64,000 bases of DNA from Pseudobdellovibrionaceae bacterium (GTDB lineage Bacteria > Bdellovibrionota > Bdellovibrionia > Bdellovibrionales > Bdellovibrionaceae), in the NCBI GenBank assembly GCA_022843825.1, contig JALHMX010000003.1, positions 123,563 through 187,562 of the forward strand, read 5' to 3'. A model generated the notes under the pieces. It did no database searches. It had not been told where the DNA came from and saw nothing but the letters and a program-made list of their open reading frames with translations. Shown piece by piece: positions 53,056 to 62,173 of the stretch; within the stretch, counting starts at the first letter, position 1, and the number at the start of each line of letters is the position of its first letter. The translations under genes and the position numbers were made by a program.

Positions 53056-54499
53056 CTCCTCGACAGGTGTCGCACAAACCGCAAGGCGCATGATCATAGC
53101 CAAAATACTTATAAATCTCATTCATGCGGCAATGTTCTGTATTTTTTGCCCAACGTAATATTTCTAATAGTTTTTTTTGATGTTCTTTTTTTAAGATGTT
53201 TTGGTTTTCTTTTTTAAAAAGCTCTTCCTCTGGTTCTGTTACTGCTAAATAACCAAAGGGCGTGTCAGCTTCTGCCAATGATCCCCAACGATTCAAAATA
53301 GAAACGGCCGCGTTAACCCGATAGTCTTTTCTGTTCTTAAAAACCATTTGTTCCCGTAAAAAATCATATCCTTCCATGCTGACCTTTTCTGGATAAGTAT
53401 GAATAAGATCATAGACTTTTTTTATAAATTCAGCTTCGGGGTAGGCCCAGTCTAAAAACTGCATTTGTATGGAGACGTCCTCTTGGTCATAAAACAAAGT
53501 AGCCTGGGATAGTTTACCATCTCTACCACCTCGCCCTATTTCCTGAAAATAAGACTCAAGTGTTGACGGTATTTCAGCATGATAGACAAAACGGATATTT
53601 GATTTATCAACTCCTAATCCAAAAGCTGGGGTTGCCAAGATAAGGTTATCTATATCTTTAATAAAATTGTTTTGATTTTTGCGTCTGACATGGGCGGGAA
53701 GATCTCCATGATATTTGGTATGAACTATTTTTTTAGTCTGTAAAAACTGTGAAAACTTTTCTAATGTCTGGATTAAGGAAAAATACACTATGCCGCTGGC
53801 CAGATTCGGCTGTGCTAGCAGATCTTTAAAAATGGCTTCAAACTTTTCTTCCTGTCCGTAGGTTTCAGTAACATGAATAGCAATATTAGTTCTTTCAATT
53901 CCACCTAAAATCATTGCCTGAGGATAGGAAAGGTTCAAAATTTGACATACTTCTTTTTGGACTACCGGCGTAGCCGTTGCTGTTAAAGCCAAAACCAAAG
54001 GACTTTCGCAAAGCTGGATGAATTTTCCCAGCTGCGAATACTCGGGTCTAAAATCATGACCCCATAAAGAGGCACAGTGCGCCTCATCAACTACAAATAA
54101 AGAAATCTTAACTTGTTTCAAAGCCTCTAGGAATTCAAGTTTTTTAAATCTTTCAGGTGTTACAAATAAAATATCCAAATCCTTAGAAGCCATTCTTTTT
54201 AATACTTTTGCTCGCTCCTCGAAAGATAATGATGAATTAATACAAGCCGCCTTTAGCCCTAGGTCTCGTGCTTTTAAAACTTGATCTTGCATTAATGCAA
54301 TTAACGGAGAAACCACTAACACCATTTCCTGCGGTGGTTGCAAAAAAGCTATCATCTGATAACACAAGCTTTTCCCAGTGCCCGTTGGCATTAACGAAAA
54401 GACCGAAACACCACTAAGAAGTTTATCTAAAACTTCTTTTTGAACACCACGAAAGGCTTCAAGTTTAAATTTCTCTTTAAGTAACTGATCATACTTCAT
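53033..54499 (-). CDS. recQ: RecQ-family ATP-dependent DNA helicase, short form
   Basis: The 488-residue protein has the SF2 RecQ core: motif I TGTGKS at 39-44, the DEAH box [19 protein letters not shown], motif [11 protein letters not shown], and motif [15 protein letters not shown] and GRGGRDG. It ends with the RecQ zinc-binding pattern (first C in [12 protein letters not shown] and then C-x2-C-x2-C in CGLCDTC). The RQC winged helix and HRDC domain that follow in E. coli RecQ are absent; a winged-helix-like insertion ([15 protein letters not shown]) lies before the zinc motif. It is cotranscribed with the FMN reductase (4-nt overlap) and aat. Confidence 0.91.
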   Translation of the reverse strand: MKYDQLLKEKFKLEAFRGVQKEVLDKLLSGVSVFSLMPTGTGKSLCYQMIAFLQPPQEMVLVVSPLIALMQDQVLKARDLGLKAACINSSLSFEERAKVLKRMASKDLDILFVTPERFKKLEFLEALKQVKISLFVVDEAHCASLWGHDFRPEYSQLGKFIQLCESPLVLALTATATPVVQKEVCQILNLSYPQAMILGGIERTNIAIHVTETYGQEEKFEAIFKDLLAQPNLASGIVYFSLIQTLEKFSQFLQTKKIVHTKYHGDLPAHVRRKNQNNFIKDIDNLILATPAFGLGVDKSNIRFVYHAEIPSTLESYFQEIGRGGRDGKLSQATLFYDQEDVSIQMQFLDWAYPEAEFIKKVYDLIHTYPEKVSMEGYDFLREQMVFKNRKDYRVNAAVSILNRWGSLAEADTPFGYLAVTEPEEELFKKENQNILKKEHQKKLLEILRWAKNTEHCRMNEIYKYFGYDHAPCGLCDTCRGDELASHD

Positions 54500-55017
54500 A
54501 TGTTTTGGATGGCTTCAATCAGTTGGTTTTTAAATTCAGAATTTGTTATACCTTTTTGGTCTTCAAAATTTTTATAAAAGTTAGGCAAACTGAAAACTCC
54601 CAGAACTTTTCCGCCATCAAAGGGAAAACGATTTTTTGCTATTTCAAGCACAGTTGAGCCTCCTCTTGCGCCCGGAGAAGTCGCTAACAAAAACATTTTT
54701 TTATGCGCAAACACTTTTCTTTCCGGAATACGCGAAACCCAATCAAAGATATTTTTAAAAGCCGCTGAGTAATTTCCATTATGTTCGGCCAATGAAACTA
54801 AGATGAGGTCGGCTTCATCAATTTTCTGAGCAAATTTGTAAATAGCTTCCGGTATTACGGCCTCTTTATCCACAGAAAAAAGAGTTACTTCGAAGTCATT
54901 CAGATCTAAAACCTCTACAGAGGCATCCCTAAACAAGGATGCCGCATAAGTGGCAAGTTTTTTATTAATTGAGTTTCGACTGTTGCTGGCTCCAAAGGCT
55001 AAAATTTTGCGACTCAT
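54496..55017 (-). CDS. NADPH-dependent FMN reductase family protein
   Basis: The 173-residue flavodoxin-fold protein starts at ATG 55017 with GAGG at 8 nt; a TTG at 55023 would add two residues. The FMN phosphate-binding loop is [15 protein letters not shown], followed by [24 protein letters not shown] and the second FMN loop [14 protein letters not shown]. Relatives reduce FMN, quinones, chromate or azo compounds with NAD(P)H. The substrate is not predictable. It is the first gene of the set with recQ and aat. Confidence 0.9.
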   Translation of the reverse strand: MSRKILAFGASNSRNSINKKLATYAASLFRDASVEVLDLNDFEVTLFSVDKEAVIPEAIYKFAQKIDEADLILVSLAEHNGNYSAAFKNIFDWVSRIPERKVFAHKKMFLLATSPGARGGSTVLEIAKNRFPFDGGKVLGVFSLPNFYKNFEDQKGITNSEFKNQLIEAIQNI

Positions 55018-55101
55018 AGGCAATACCTCTTGTTTCTCCTGTAAGTTTTATCTATTTTTTAAATTATATGTAGTCATTTTTGTGTTTATTTCCAATTGAA
55101 A

Positions 55102-55130
55102 CTGACTTTACATCCTAAAACCCGTATAAA
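55102..55130 (+). promoter_or_regulatory. Candidate sigma70 promoter of the DEAD-box helicase gene
   Basis: CTGACT (55102-55107) and TATAAA (55125-55130) are 17 nt apart, 24 nt upstream of the ATG at 55155. A Shine-Dalgarno AAAGGA lies slightly farther than usual from the start. Manual match only. Confidence 0.4.
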
Positions 55131-55154
55131 TTAGGGGCAAAGGAATCCCCCTCT

Positions 55155-56303
55155 ATGAATTCATTCTCTGATTTTGGCCTTCTTCATTCTTTAACTCAGT
55201 CTCTTAAAGAGCAGCGTATCCAAAAGCCTACGTCAATCCAATCTCAAGTCATTCCTTTGCTGATGTCAGGACAATCTGTCGTAGGTGTATCAGAAACGGG
55301 AAGCGGGAAAACTTTAACTTACGCTTTACCTATTATGCATGCCCTTAAAACTTTGGAACAAGAGGGACAGCCCGTAAAGGATACGGCAGCTCCGCGCGCA
55401 GTCATTATGGTCCCCACGCGAGAACTCGGAGAACAGGTGGCCAAAGTTTTTAAGCTTTTTACTCATGGAACTCGATTACGCGTTCGCATGGCCTTAGGCG
55501 GCGTTGCTTTTGCGCAAGTCCGTCGACAAGTGGTAGATTCATTTGAAGTTCTCATTGCTACACCGGGAAGACTCGCGCAGTTATTAGCACAGGAACTGCT
55601 GTACTTACATGACGTTAGAACTTTAGTTTTTGATGAGGCCGATCAAATGCTAGATCAGGGTTTCCTTCCTGATTCTGACGCTATTGTTGCAGCATGTCCT
55701 AAACACGTACAACTTTCTTTGTTTTCAGCGACTATATCCAAAACAGTGCAAGAACTGATTAATTCACAATTCACTAAAGCTGAAGTTATTAAAAGTGCAG
55801 GCAGTGGAAAGTTAGTTCCAACCTTAATCACTAAAAATCGCATAGTTAAAGATGGATTACGATGGCCGGTGCTTGAAAAAGTTTTAAAAGAACCTTTAAA
55901 AAAAGAGCAATCCGGGACAATTCTTTTTACCAACACGCGTGAGCAATGCGATAAACTGGTGGAACTTTTAAAGTCAAAAGGCTTTGACTGCACTTTTTAC
56001 CGCGGCGAAATGGATGCTAACGAGCGTCGAACTCATTTAAAAAAATTTCGCTCCGGAGAAGTGAATCTTTTAGTTTCAACGGACCTGGCTGCTCGCGGAT
56101 TAGATGTTCCCCACGTCGGACGTGTTATTAACTATCACCTCCCCAAACAAATGGAAAACTATGTTCATCGAGCTGGGCGAACCGCACGCGCAGGTAAAAC
56201 AGGATTAATTGTTAATTTAGTTACGGAGCGCGATGAAAGATTAATCGCTCAACTTGAGGGAAGAAAAATCGAAAGAAAAAAAACCGCCAAAGCTAAAAAA
56301 TAG
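55155..56303 (+). CDS. DEAD-box RNA helicase
   Basis: The 382-residue helicase has the Q motif FGLLHSLTQSL...PTSIQSQVIP, motif I SETGSGKT at 46-53, Ia PTRELGEQV, II VFDEADQML, III LFSATI, IV ILFTNTREQ, V DLAARGLD and VI HRAGRTARAG. It ends with a short basic tail (KKTAKAKK). Bacterial members of this size (RhlE/SrmB-like) remodel RNA during ribosome assembly, cold adaptation or decay. A specific subfamily cannot be assigned by eye. It is a single-gene unit with its own promoter candidate. Confidence 0.94.
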   Translation: MNSFSDFGLLHSLTQSLKEQRIQKPTSIQSQVIPLLMSGQSVVGVSETGSGKTLTYALPIMHALKTLEQEGQPVKDTAAPRAVIMVPTRELGEQVAKVFKLFTHGTRLRVRMALGGVAFAQVRRQVVDSFEVLIATPGRLAQLLAQELLYLHDVRTLVFDEADQMLDQGFLPDSDAIVAACPKHVQLSLFSATISKTVQELINSQFTKAEVIKSAGSGKLVPTLITKNRIVKDGLRWPVLEKVLKEPLKKEQSGTILFTNTREQCDKLVELLKSKGFDCTFYRGEMDANERRTHLKKFRSGEVNLLVSTDLAARGLDVPHVGRVINYHLPKQMENYVHRAGRTARAGKTGLIVNLVTERDERLIAQLEGRKIERKKTAKAKK

Positions 56304-56304
56304 C

Positions 56305-56595
56305 TTACTGGGTCATCTTGCCCCTAAGCATAATATTAACACCATGGCCATCACCAGTCGTCATAATTTGCTGCGTGAACTGAGTTCCAACTTTATATGT
56401 AATTTTATGAACATCAGTCGGTTGTCCAGATGAAGGAATTGTTGGCGAAGTTTTACCGCCGGAATTTAAATCTATATTGGTTGGCTGATTAAAAAGAAAT
56501 TCGCCAGGGTTAATATTAATAATTGAATACTTACCAAATGGATTACAAGAGCTTAACACCATCGTACCAATTGTAAGTAATATTATTTTTTTCAT
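56305..56595 (-). CDS. Small lipoprotein, unknown
   Basis: I chose the ATG at 56595, giving 96 residues; the longer frame to 56643 lacks a signal. A signal peptide with lipobox LSSC (KKIILLTIGTMVLSSC, lipidated at C19) is clear. The mature part is rich in Ser, Thr, Pro and Gly (TSPTIPSSGQPTD) and ends with a beta-rich KITYKVGTQFTQQIM. No family was recognised. Its stop is 1 nt from the stop of the converging helicase gene. Confidence 0.75.
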   Translation of the reverse strand: MKKIILLTIGTMVLSSCNPFGKYSIININPGEFLFNQPTNIDLNSGGKTSPTIPSSGQPTDVHKITYKVGTQFTQQIMTTGDGHGVNIMLRGKMTQ

Positions 56596-56657
56596 GCTTA
56601 CATATCGGAATTCCACATAATAACTTAAGCAGTTCTGTACCAATGTAATACGTTTAA

Positions 56658-57419
56658 TTATGATACAGTCGACTTAATCATATCTAAAAACTCATATGAA
56701 AAGCTGTGCACGTCCCCGGGCCATCGTGCTGACAAAAAATTACCGTCTTTCACAGAAAAACCCGGCTTAAGATCTGTGGGGCTATCCCTCCGAAGCGGCA
56801 TCGGCCCTGCAATAAATTGATTTTTATCCTTTAAATATGATGTCACTTCCTTCTGAGTTGTCACATCGTACGTGCGGTAATAATCACCTTGCCATATCCG
56901 GGTCAAATTCCATGCTAACAGCTCTTGTGTTTGCAGAACACAAGTTACGTTCTTTTGATATAATACACTTTTGCCATCTGCATTTTGAGTTCGAGCTGCC
57001 AATAAAACTCCGTGACAAATCGCCGCAACAGGTTTGTCTTTTTGGAAAAAATTTTTAACTTTTTCTTGGATCAGTGATGACTCAAGGTACTCCCTCATTC
57101 CCTTAGCATGACCACCAGGCAGCAACAAAGCGTCATAGTCAGCTTCATTGATCGTCGACCATAAAATCGGCCGGTTAAATTCTTCTGATTTTTCAAGTTC
57201 GGCATAACTACTTTGCGCATTCTTATCCGCTATCAACATCGATGCCGCGGGCCCCAAGCCCTTTCCGGTTAACATTAGATCATCACAAGAGGCCGGTTGA
57301 GCATCCGGCGTGCTAAAAACGACACGTACACCGTTTTGCGATAATATTTTCCAAGGCACAGCAACTTCGCTAGGATCACAATCATTTTTGGGTAAAGGAA
57401 CTAATACTGTTTTTTTCAT
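56658..57419 (-). CDS. DJ-1/PfpI family class I glutamine-amidotransferase-like protein
   Basis: The 253-residue protein has nucleophile C135 in the elbow AAICHGVLL, with an acidic residue at E18, and the loop LLLPGGHAKGMREY near 98-112. This pattern is shared by Hsp31-like and PfpI-like proteins, which include glyoxalases, chaperones and deglycases. It is longer than E. coli YhbO (about 170), with additional helical segments like Hsp31. The specific activity cannot be told. It is divergent from the fatty-acid-hydroxylase gene with a palindrome between the starts. Confidence 0.87.
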   Translation of the reverse strand: MKKTVLVPLPKNDCDPSEVAVPWKILSQNGVRVVFSTPDAQPASCDDLMLTGKGLGPAASMLIADKNAQSSYAELEKSEEFNRPILWSTINEADYDALLLPGGHAKGMREYLESSLIQEKVKNFFQKDKPVAAICHGVLLAARTQNADGKSVLYQKNVTCVLQTQELLAWNLTRIWQGDYYRTYDVTTQKEVTSYLKDKNQFIAGPMPLRRDSPTDLKPGFSVKDGNFLSARWPGDVHSFSYEFLDMIKSTVS

Positions 57420-57450
57420 ATATTCATTGTGACAGAGAAAAAATAAAGTT

Positions 57451-57470
57451 ACAAAATGTTTTCATTTTGT
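57451..57470. promoter_or_regulatory. Palindrome between the DJ-1 and hydroxylase genes
   Basis: A perfect 8-bp inverted repeat ACAAAATG-TTTT-CATTTTGT lies in the 63-bp divergent gap, 12 nt upstream of the hydroxylase ATG at 57483 and 31 nt from the DJ-1 start. It could be an operator for a dimeric repressor or a hairpin affecting translation of the hydroxylase gene. The T-rich stretch after it is short. Confidence 0.4.
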
Positions 57471-57482
57471 TATTATTTGGAC

Positions 57483-58328
57483 ATGATTAAACCGACGCTT
57501 ATTGCCGTACCATTATTTGCATTGTTTATTGCCCTTGAGGCTTGGCTCAGTGCTCGTGCAAATATGCAGTCTTATGAAAAAAAAGATGCCTGGACTAATA
57601 TTGGTCTAGGTTTTTTCAGTCTGATTGTTGGCGGCGCCCTTGGGATAATCTCTTTTACAATGTATGACTTTGCATCTCAATTTGCGGCCTTTAATATTGC
57701 TATGAATACATGGTGGCACTGGGCACTGATTATGTTGGCAGATGATTTTGCCTACTATTGGTTTCATCGCACCAGTCACGAGTCACGATTTTTCTGGAAC
57801 ATGCACGTAGTTCATCACTCAAGTAATCGATACAACCTTAGCGTGGCCGTTCGCCAAAGTTGGTTCAGTAACATCAGTAGCTGGATTTTTTATTTGCCCT
57901 TAGCTTTAGTGGGTTTTCCATATTGGGCCTTTGTAGCTGCGCATGGACTTAATTTAATTTATCAATTCTGGATTCATACCGAGTTTGTAAAAAAAATGGG
58001 TCCGCTCGAATGGGTCCTAAATACTCCATCACAGCATCGTGTTCATCATGCTATCAATCCAGATTATTTAGATAAAAACTATGGCGGTATATTGTGTATC
58101 TGGGATCGCCTGTTTGGCACTTATAAAGAAGAAGATGCTAAAAACAACAAGCCAAAATATGGAACGATCACCCCTTTAAACAGTTACAATATGCTGTGGA
58201 TCAACACACATGGGTGGGTTGAAATGTGGCAAGGTATAAAAAAAGCCAAAACCTTCAGTGACAAATTAAAATGTATTTATGCATCACCGTATATGAAGCA
58301 CATCACTACAGAAAACCAAAATAAGTAA
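57483..58328 (+). CDS. Fatty acid hydroxylase / sterol desaturase superfamily protein
   Basis: The ATG at 57483 gives 281 residues. The protein has four to five membrane segments and the histidine motifs of the diiron superfamily: HRTSHE, HVVHHS (from MHVVHHS), WIHTEF and HRVHH. These eight or more histidines coordinate two irons. Substrates range from sterols and carotenoids to fatty acids and ether lipids (for example alkylglycerol monooxygenase), and no neighbour settles the question. The frame extends to 57456, but that start lies inside the palindrome. It is followed after 70 nt by glpQ. Confidence 0.9.
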   Translation: MIKPTLIAVPLFALFIALEAWLSARANMQSYEKKDAWTNIGLGFFSLIVGGALGIISFTMYDFASQFAAFNIAMNTWWHWALIMLADDFAYYWFHRTSHESRFFWNMHVVHHSSNRYNLSVAVRQSWFSNISSWIFYLPLALVGFPYWAFVAAHGLNLIYQFWIHTEFVKKMGPLEWVLNTPSQHRVHHAINPDYLDKNYGGILCIWDRLFGTYKEEDAKNNKPKYGTITPLNSYNMLWINTHGWVEMWQGIKKAKTFSDKLKCIYASPYMKHITTENQNK

Positions 58329-58398
58329 TTTACTTTTATTTCAGCGTATCGTATGACCAAGGCTAACAAAATTTCGGTTTAAATGAATTGAGGTTTTT

Positions 58399-59535
58399 AT
58401 GCTTAAATGGACGTTATGCACTTTAATCTGCTGCCAAATTGCGCATTCTAATATGAAAACTTCTCAAGTTAATACTTCAACGACTGTTCAATTCACAAAC
58501 CCGATTATTATTGGTCACCGCGGAGCCTCTGGGTACAGACCGGAACACACTTTAGAATCCTACAAATTAGCCATCAAAATGGGAGCAGACTACATAGAGC
58601 CTGACTTAGTTATTACTAAAGACAAGGTTCTTATTGCTCGACATGAAAACGAAATTTCTGGAACAACTGACGTGGCTATCAAGTTCCCTGACAGAAAAAC
58701 AACGAAAACTATCGACGGACAGAAAATCACGGGTTGGTTCACCGAAGATTTTACCATAAAAGAAATCAAAACTTTGCGCGCCTACGAACGGCTTCCTTTT
58801 CGTAGCCAAAAATATAATGGAAAATTTGAAATACCTACATTTGAAGAAATTTTGCAGTTAGCTGAAAAAGAATCCAAAAAATATAAAAGAACTATTGGCG
58901 TCTATCCTGAAACAAAACATCCAACATATTTTCAAAGCATAAAATTGCCTTTAGAAGAGCCTTTAGTCGAACTTTTAAAAAAATTCAAACCTGCTGTTTA
59001 TATACAATCATTCGAGTTAACAAATCTTAAGAAAATTAAAAGTATGATCGAAGCTCCACTTATTTATCTTATAGACAGTCCTGAATTGATCCCTTACGAT
59101 TTCGTCGCAGCTAAAGATAAACGTACCTACTTAGATATGCTGACTAAGCCCGAAAACTTGAAAGAAATAGCTTCTGTAGTTTACGGAATTGGACCAGCTA
59201 AAAGATATATTATTCCCACTGATGTAAATGGAAACGAACTCCCAGCAACAGCACTTATTCAAACAGTGCATTCACTGGGATTAAAAATACATCCCTATAC
59301 GTTCAGAAATGAATCTCAATATTTGCTCAAAGAATATAAAAATTCGCCTGAAGCTGAGTATATTCAGTTTTTTGAGCTCGGTGTAGATGGTGTATTCACG
59401 GATTTTCCAGATACTGCCATAAGAGCCAGAAAAAAATACTTAAAAGATAAAACTGCTACAGAAAAAAGAATTGAGAAAGCTAAAAGACTTCAAGAAAAAA
59501 GTGGAAAAATACCAACAACTAACGAGGGACCTTAA
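58399..59535 (+). CDS. glpQ: Glycerophosphodiester phosphodiesterase, periplasmic (GlpQ-like)
   Basis: The 378-residue protein has a signal peptide (LKWTLCTLICCQIAHS) and a GDPD TIM barrel: IIIGHRGASGYRPEHTLES with the metal-binding His/Arg, the pair E-x-D in YIEPDLVITKD, and ARHENEIS. Further segments are GVYPETKHPTYF and DGVFTDFPD. GlpQ hydrolyses glycerophosphodiesters to glycerol-3-phosphate and an alcohol in the periplasm. The 3-nt gap to the ABC substrate-binding lipoprotein links hydrolysis and uptake of the product. The mature C-terminus is lysine-rich. GAGG precedes the ATG. Confidence 0.93.
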   Translation: MLKWTLCTLICCQIAHSNMKTSQVNTSTTVQFTNPIIIGHRGASGYRPEHTLESYKLAIKMGADYIEPDLVITKDKVLIARHENEISGTTDVAIKFPDRKTTKTIDGQKITGWFTEDFTIKEIKTLRAYERLPFRSQKYNGKFEIPTFEEILQLAEKESKKYKRTIGVYPETKHPTYFQSIKLPLEEPLVELLKKFKPAVYIQSFELTNLKKIKSMIEAPLIYLIDSPELIPYDFVAAKDKRTYLDMLTKPENLKEIASVVYGIGPAKRYIIPTDVNGNELPATALIQTVHSLGLKIHPYTFRNESQYLLKEYKNSPEAEYIQFFELGVDGVFTDFPDTAIRARKKYLKDKTATEKRIEKAKRLQEKSGKIPTTNEGP

Positions 59536-59538
59536 AAA

Positions 59539-60540
59539 ATGAACAAAATTATAATTCTTGCTTTTACCCTAGTCTCTATCTTTGGATGCACAAAAAAACA
59601 GGATCAATCGACGGTCTGGATTTATACTTCGCTTTACAAAGACACCATTGCGGATGTGCAGCCTCAGCTGGAAAAAGCTTTTCCAGATATTAAATTTCAA
59701 TTCTACCAAGCAGGCTCTGAAGAAGTGGCTTCCAAAGTTCAGGCTGAAAATTTAGCAGGAAAAATTCAAGCTGATATTTTAATTTCTTCGGATCGCTTTT
59801 GGTATGAAGACATGGCTGAGCAAAATAAACTTACAGCCTATAAAACTGAAGTACATGATAAAATTAATCCATTGTTTCGCCATCCAAAAGATTTTTATAA
59901 CACATTAAGTTTTCCAGTAATGGTCATCGCTTACAATTCAGAGGCTATCCCAGAAAATGAAGCCCCTAAAACCTTTAAAGAACTCACTGATATTAAATGG
60001 AAAGACAAAGTCTCTGTAGGTAGTCCTTTAGCTTCAGGCACAAGCTTTACTTCTGTAGCTTTCTTGGTTGATAAGTATGGATGGGACTACTTCACTCAAC
60101 TTCGAAAAAATAATCTTATCGCCGAAGGCGGCAACTCTGGCGTTATTCGCCGCTTACAAAGTAAAGAAAGACCTGTCGGAATAGTGCTTTTAGAAAATGT
60201 TTTACGTCTTACTAAATCTGATCCTCGCATCAAGTTTATAATTCCAACAGACGGAGCCATCGTTCAAAGTAACGTTTTAGCACTTGTTAAAAAAGAAAAT
60301 GACGTCGAAGAAAAGCAAGCGACGATTAAAAAAATAGCTGATTGGTTTTTTTCTGAACCCGGGCAACAAGCTATGACAAAATCATTTATGTACTCTTCGA
60401 CTACAGATTTGAAACCCGAAGGCTCTCCGGAGTTTTCAGAAATTTTAAAAGCCTCTAAACCATGGAGCCGTGAATTTATTTCTACAACTATGAAGGATCG
60501 TGAAAAAATTAAAGATCAATTCTCTAAAATAGTTTTTTAA
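59539..60540 (+). CDS. ABC transporter substrate-binding lipoprotein, AfuA/FbpA type
   Basis: The 333-residue protein has a signal peptide with lipobox IFGC (C17) and a family-7-type periplasmic-binding fold: TVWIYTSLYKDTIADVQPQLEKAF near the N-terminus, KIQADILISSDRFWYE, and FPVMVIAYNSE. It lacks clear iron-coordinating tyrosine pairs of FbpA. In AfuA from Actinobacillus the same family binds hexose phosphates. With GlpQ upstream, a phosphorylated organic solute is a reasonable ligand; ferric iron is the other candidate. It lies 3 nt after glpQ. Confidence 0.87.
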   Translation: MNKIIILAFTLVSIFGCTKKQDQSTVWIYTSLYKDTIADVQPQLEKAFPDIKFQFYQAGSEEVASKVQAENLAGKIQADILISSDRFWYEDMAEQNKLTAYKTEVHDKINPLFRHPKDFYNTLSFPVMVIAYNSEAIPENEAPKTFKELTDIKWKDKVSVGSPLASGTSFTSVAFLVDKYGWDYFTQLRKNNLIAEGGNSGVIRRLQSKERPVGIVLLENVLRLTKSDPRIKFIIPTDGAIVQSNVLALVKKENDVEEKQATIKKIADWFFSEPGQQAMTKSFMYSSTTDLKPEGSPEFSEILKASKPWSREFISTTMKDREKIKDQFSKIVF

Positions 60541-60547
60541 GTATTTA

Positions 60548-62173
60548 GTGAAAAAAGCCTTTTATATCCTTTGTTTGATTATCGTCATAGGGCTATTTAT
60601 AGCCCCCTTAGGATATCTATTTTTTGTTCCGAGCCTATCTGATCTTTTTGCGGTTTTACAAAATGAAAATACCCTTAAAGCGGCGAAAAATACTTTGGTC
60701 GTTTCAACACTGGTCAGTATTTTTTGCCTTTTGTTAGGTCTTCCCTTGGCTTGGCTCATTACCCGAACAGATTTGCCTTTTAAAAATAAGTGGCGATCTT
60801 TGTTTTGCTTACCTTATGCCATCCCACCGTTTGTAGGCGCTATTGGATGGATTATTTTGGCTAATCCGACTAGTGGAGTCTTAAATCAATGGTTCGGTTT
60901 AAATTTAAACATATATACTTTGGCTGGTTTAGTTTTTGTTGAAACAAGTTTTTTGTTTACCTTTGTACTTCTAACAGCACTTACTGTTTTAGATCGCATG
61001 GACTCATCACTGGAGGAAGCGGCCCGGTTATCTGGCGCCAGCGGCCTTCGCGTTTTTAAGGATATCGGCCTGCCTTTATTAAAGCCGGCCATCATCAGTG
61101 GATTTATTCTGTCGTTTCTGGCCACCGCCGCCAGCTTTGGCATCCCCGCTCTGATCGGCGGCCCGGCGCGGATCTACATGTTTACGACTCAGATCTATAC
61201 CTACCAACGCATGGGAACCAGCAACGGCCTGCAAATGAGTATTGCCGTTTCTGTTATATTAGGCTTATTTACTTTAGGCTTGCTTTATGTTTCTCAAAAA
61301 TTTTTTGGAGCTAATAAAAATTATACCGTAAGTGGAAAAACAGCGCGTCCATCTTTTATACCTTTGAATCGTTGGAAAATTCCAATTACATTTTTTCTGA
61401 GTGCGCTATTTACAATTATTTTTATATTACCGATTTTTGGCCTATTACTTTCATCACTTAGTCCGGTGCAAGGAGTATGGAATTTTGCTAGCCTTACTTT
61501 AAATAACTTTACTCGTGTCCTATTTGAAACCGAAGAAACAGCGCGCGCCATATACCAATCTTTTATATTAGGACTTTCCGCCGCAGCTATTTGCACCACC
61601 TTTTCTTTTTTCTTTAATTATTTCACCTACCGCACAACATGGAAAGGTCGTCAGTGGGCACAACTAGCCATTAGCATCCCCTTCTCCACGCCAGGTACTG
61701 TTTTAGCTTTGGCCCTAATCTTATCTTTAAGCCAAGGCTACTTCGGTCTTGGGCCGTCACTGTATAATACTTTGGGATTAATATTAATTGCCTACGTCAT
61801 TAAATATTCAAGCCTAAGCCTAAAAACCATTGGTGATGGCTATCAACAAATACATCCCTCACTTGAAGAGGCCGCTCGCATTTCAGGCGCCGGCTGGTGG
61901 ACGATCATGCGAACTATATATTTTCCACTATTAAAAACAGCCATGATGGCCTCTGTGTTTTTAGTATTTATGCCTGTTGTGAGCGAATTGACGATGACGA
62001 TCTTATTGACTGGTCCTGGACTAGAAACGATCGGCACCCTTATTTTCCAATTGCAAGAATACTCGGATATGGGTGGCGGCGGAGCCTCCGTGCTTTCGGT
62101 GTTGGTTGTGGCCTTTGTGCTTTCTTTAAATTTAACTTTGAAAATACTCTCTAAAGGACGGTACGGTTTATGA
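60548..62173 (+). CDS. ABC transporter permease, fused two-domain (AfuB/FbpB type)
   Basis: The 541-residue membrane protein begins with GTG at 60548. It contains two complete permease domains of six helices each. Each domain has an EAA loop that contacts the ATPase: EEAARLSGASGLRVFKDIG near residue 155 and EEAARISGAGWWTIMRTIY near 440. Such fused permeases are typical of the Fe3+/sugar-phosphate/2-aminoethylphosphonate importers. It is 7 nt downstream of the binding protein and overlaps the ATPase gene by 4 nt. Confidence 0.92.
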   Translation: MKKAFYILCLIIVIGLFIAPLGYLFFVPSLSDLFAVLQNENTLKAAKNTLVVSTLVSIFCLLLGLPLAWLITRTDLPFKNKWRSLFCLPYAIPPFVGAIGWIILANPTSGVLNQWFGLNLNIYTLAGLVFVETSFLFTFVLLTALTVLDRMDSSLEEAARLSGASGLRVFKDIGLPLLKPAIISGFILSFLATAASFGIPALIGGPARIYMFTTQIYTYQRMGTSNGLQMSIAVSVILGLFTLGLLYVSQKFFGANKNYTVSGKTARPSFIPLNRWKIPITFFLSALFTIIFILPIFGLLLSSLSPVQGVWNFASLTLNNFTRVLFETEETARAIYQSFILGLSAAAICTTFSFFFNYFTYRTTWKGRQWAQLAISIPFSTPGTVLALALILSLSQGYFGLGPSLYNTLGLILIAYVIKYSSLSLKTIGDGYQQIHPSLEEAARISGAGWWTIMRTIYFPLLKTAMMASVFLVFMPVVSELTMTILLTGPGLETIGTLIFQLQEYSDMGGGGASVLSVLVVAFVLSLNLTLKILSKGRYGL

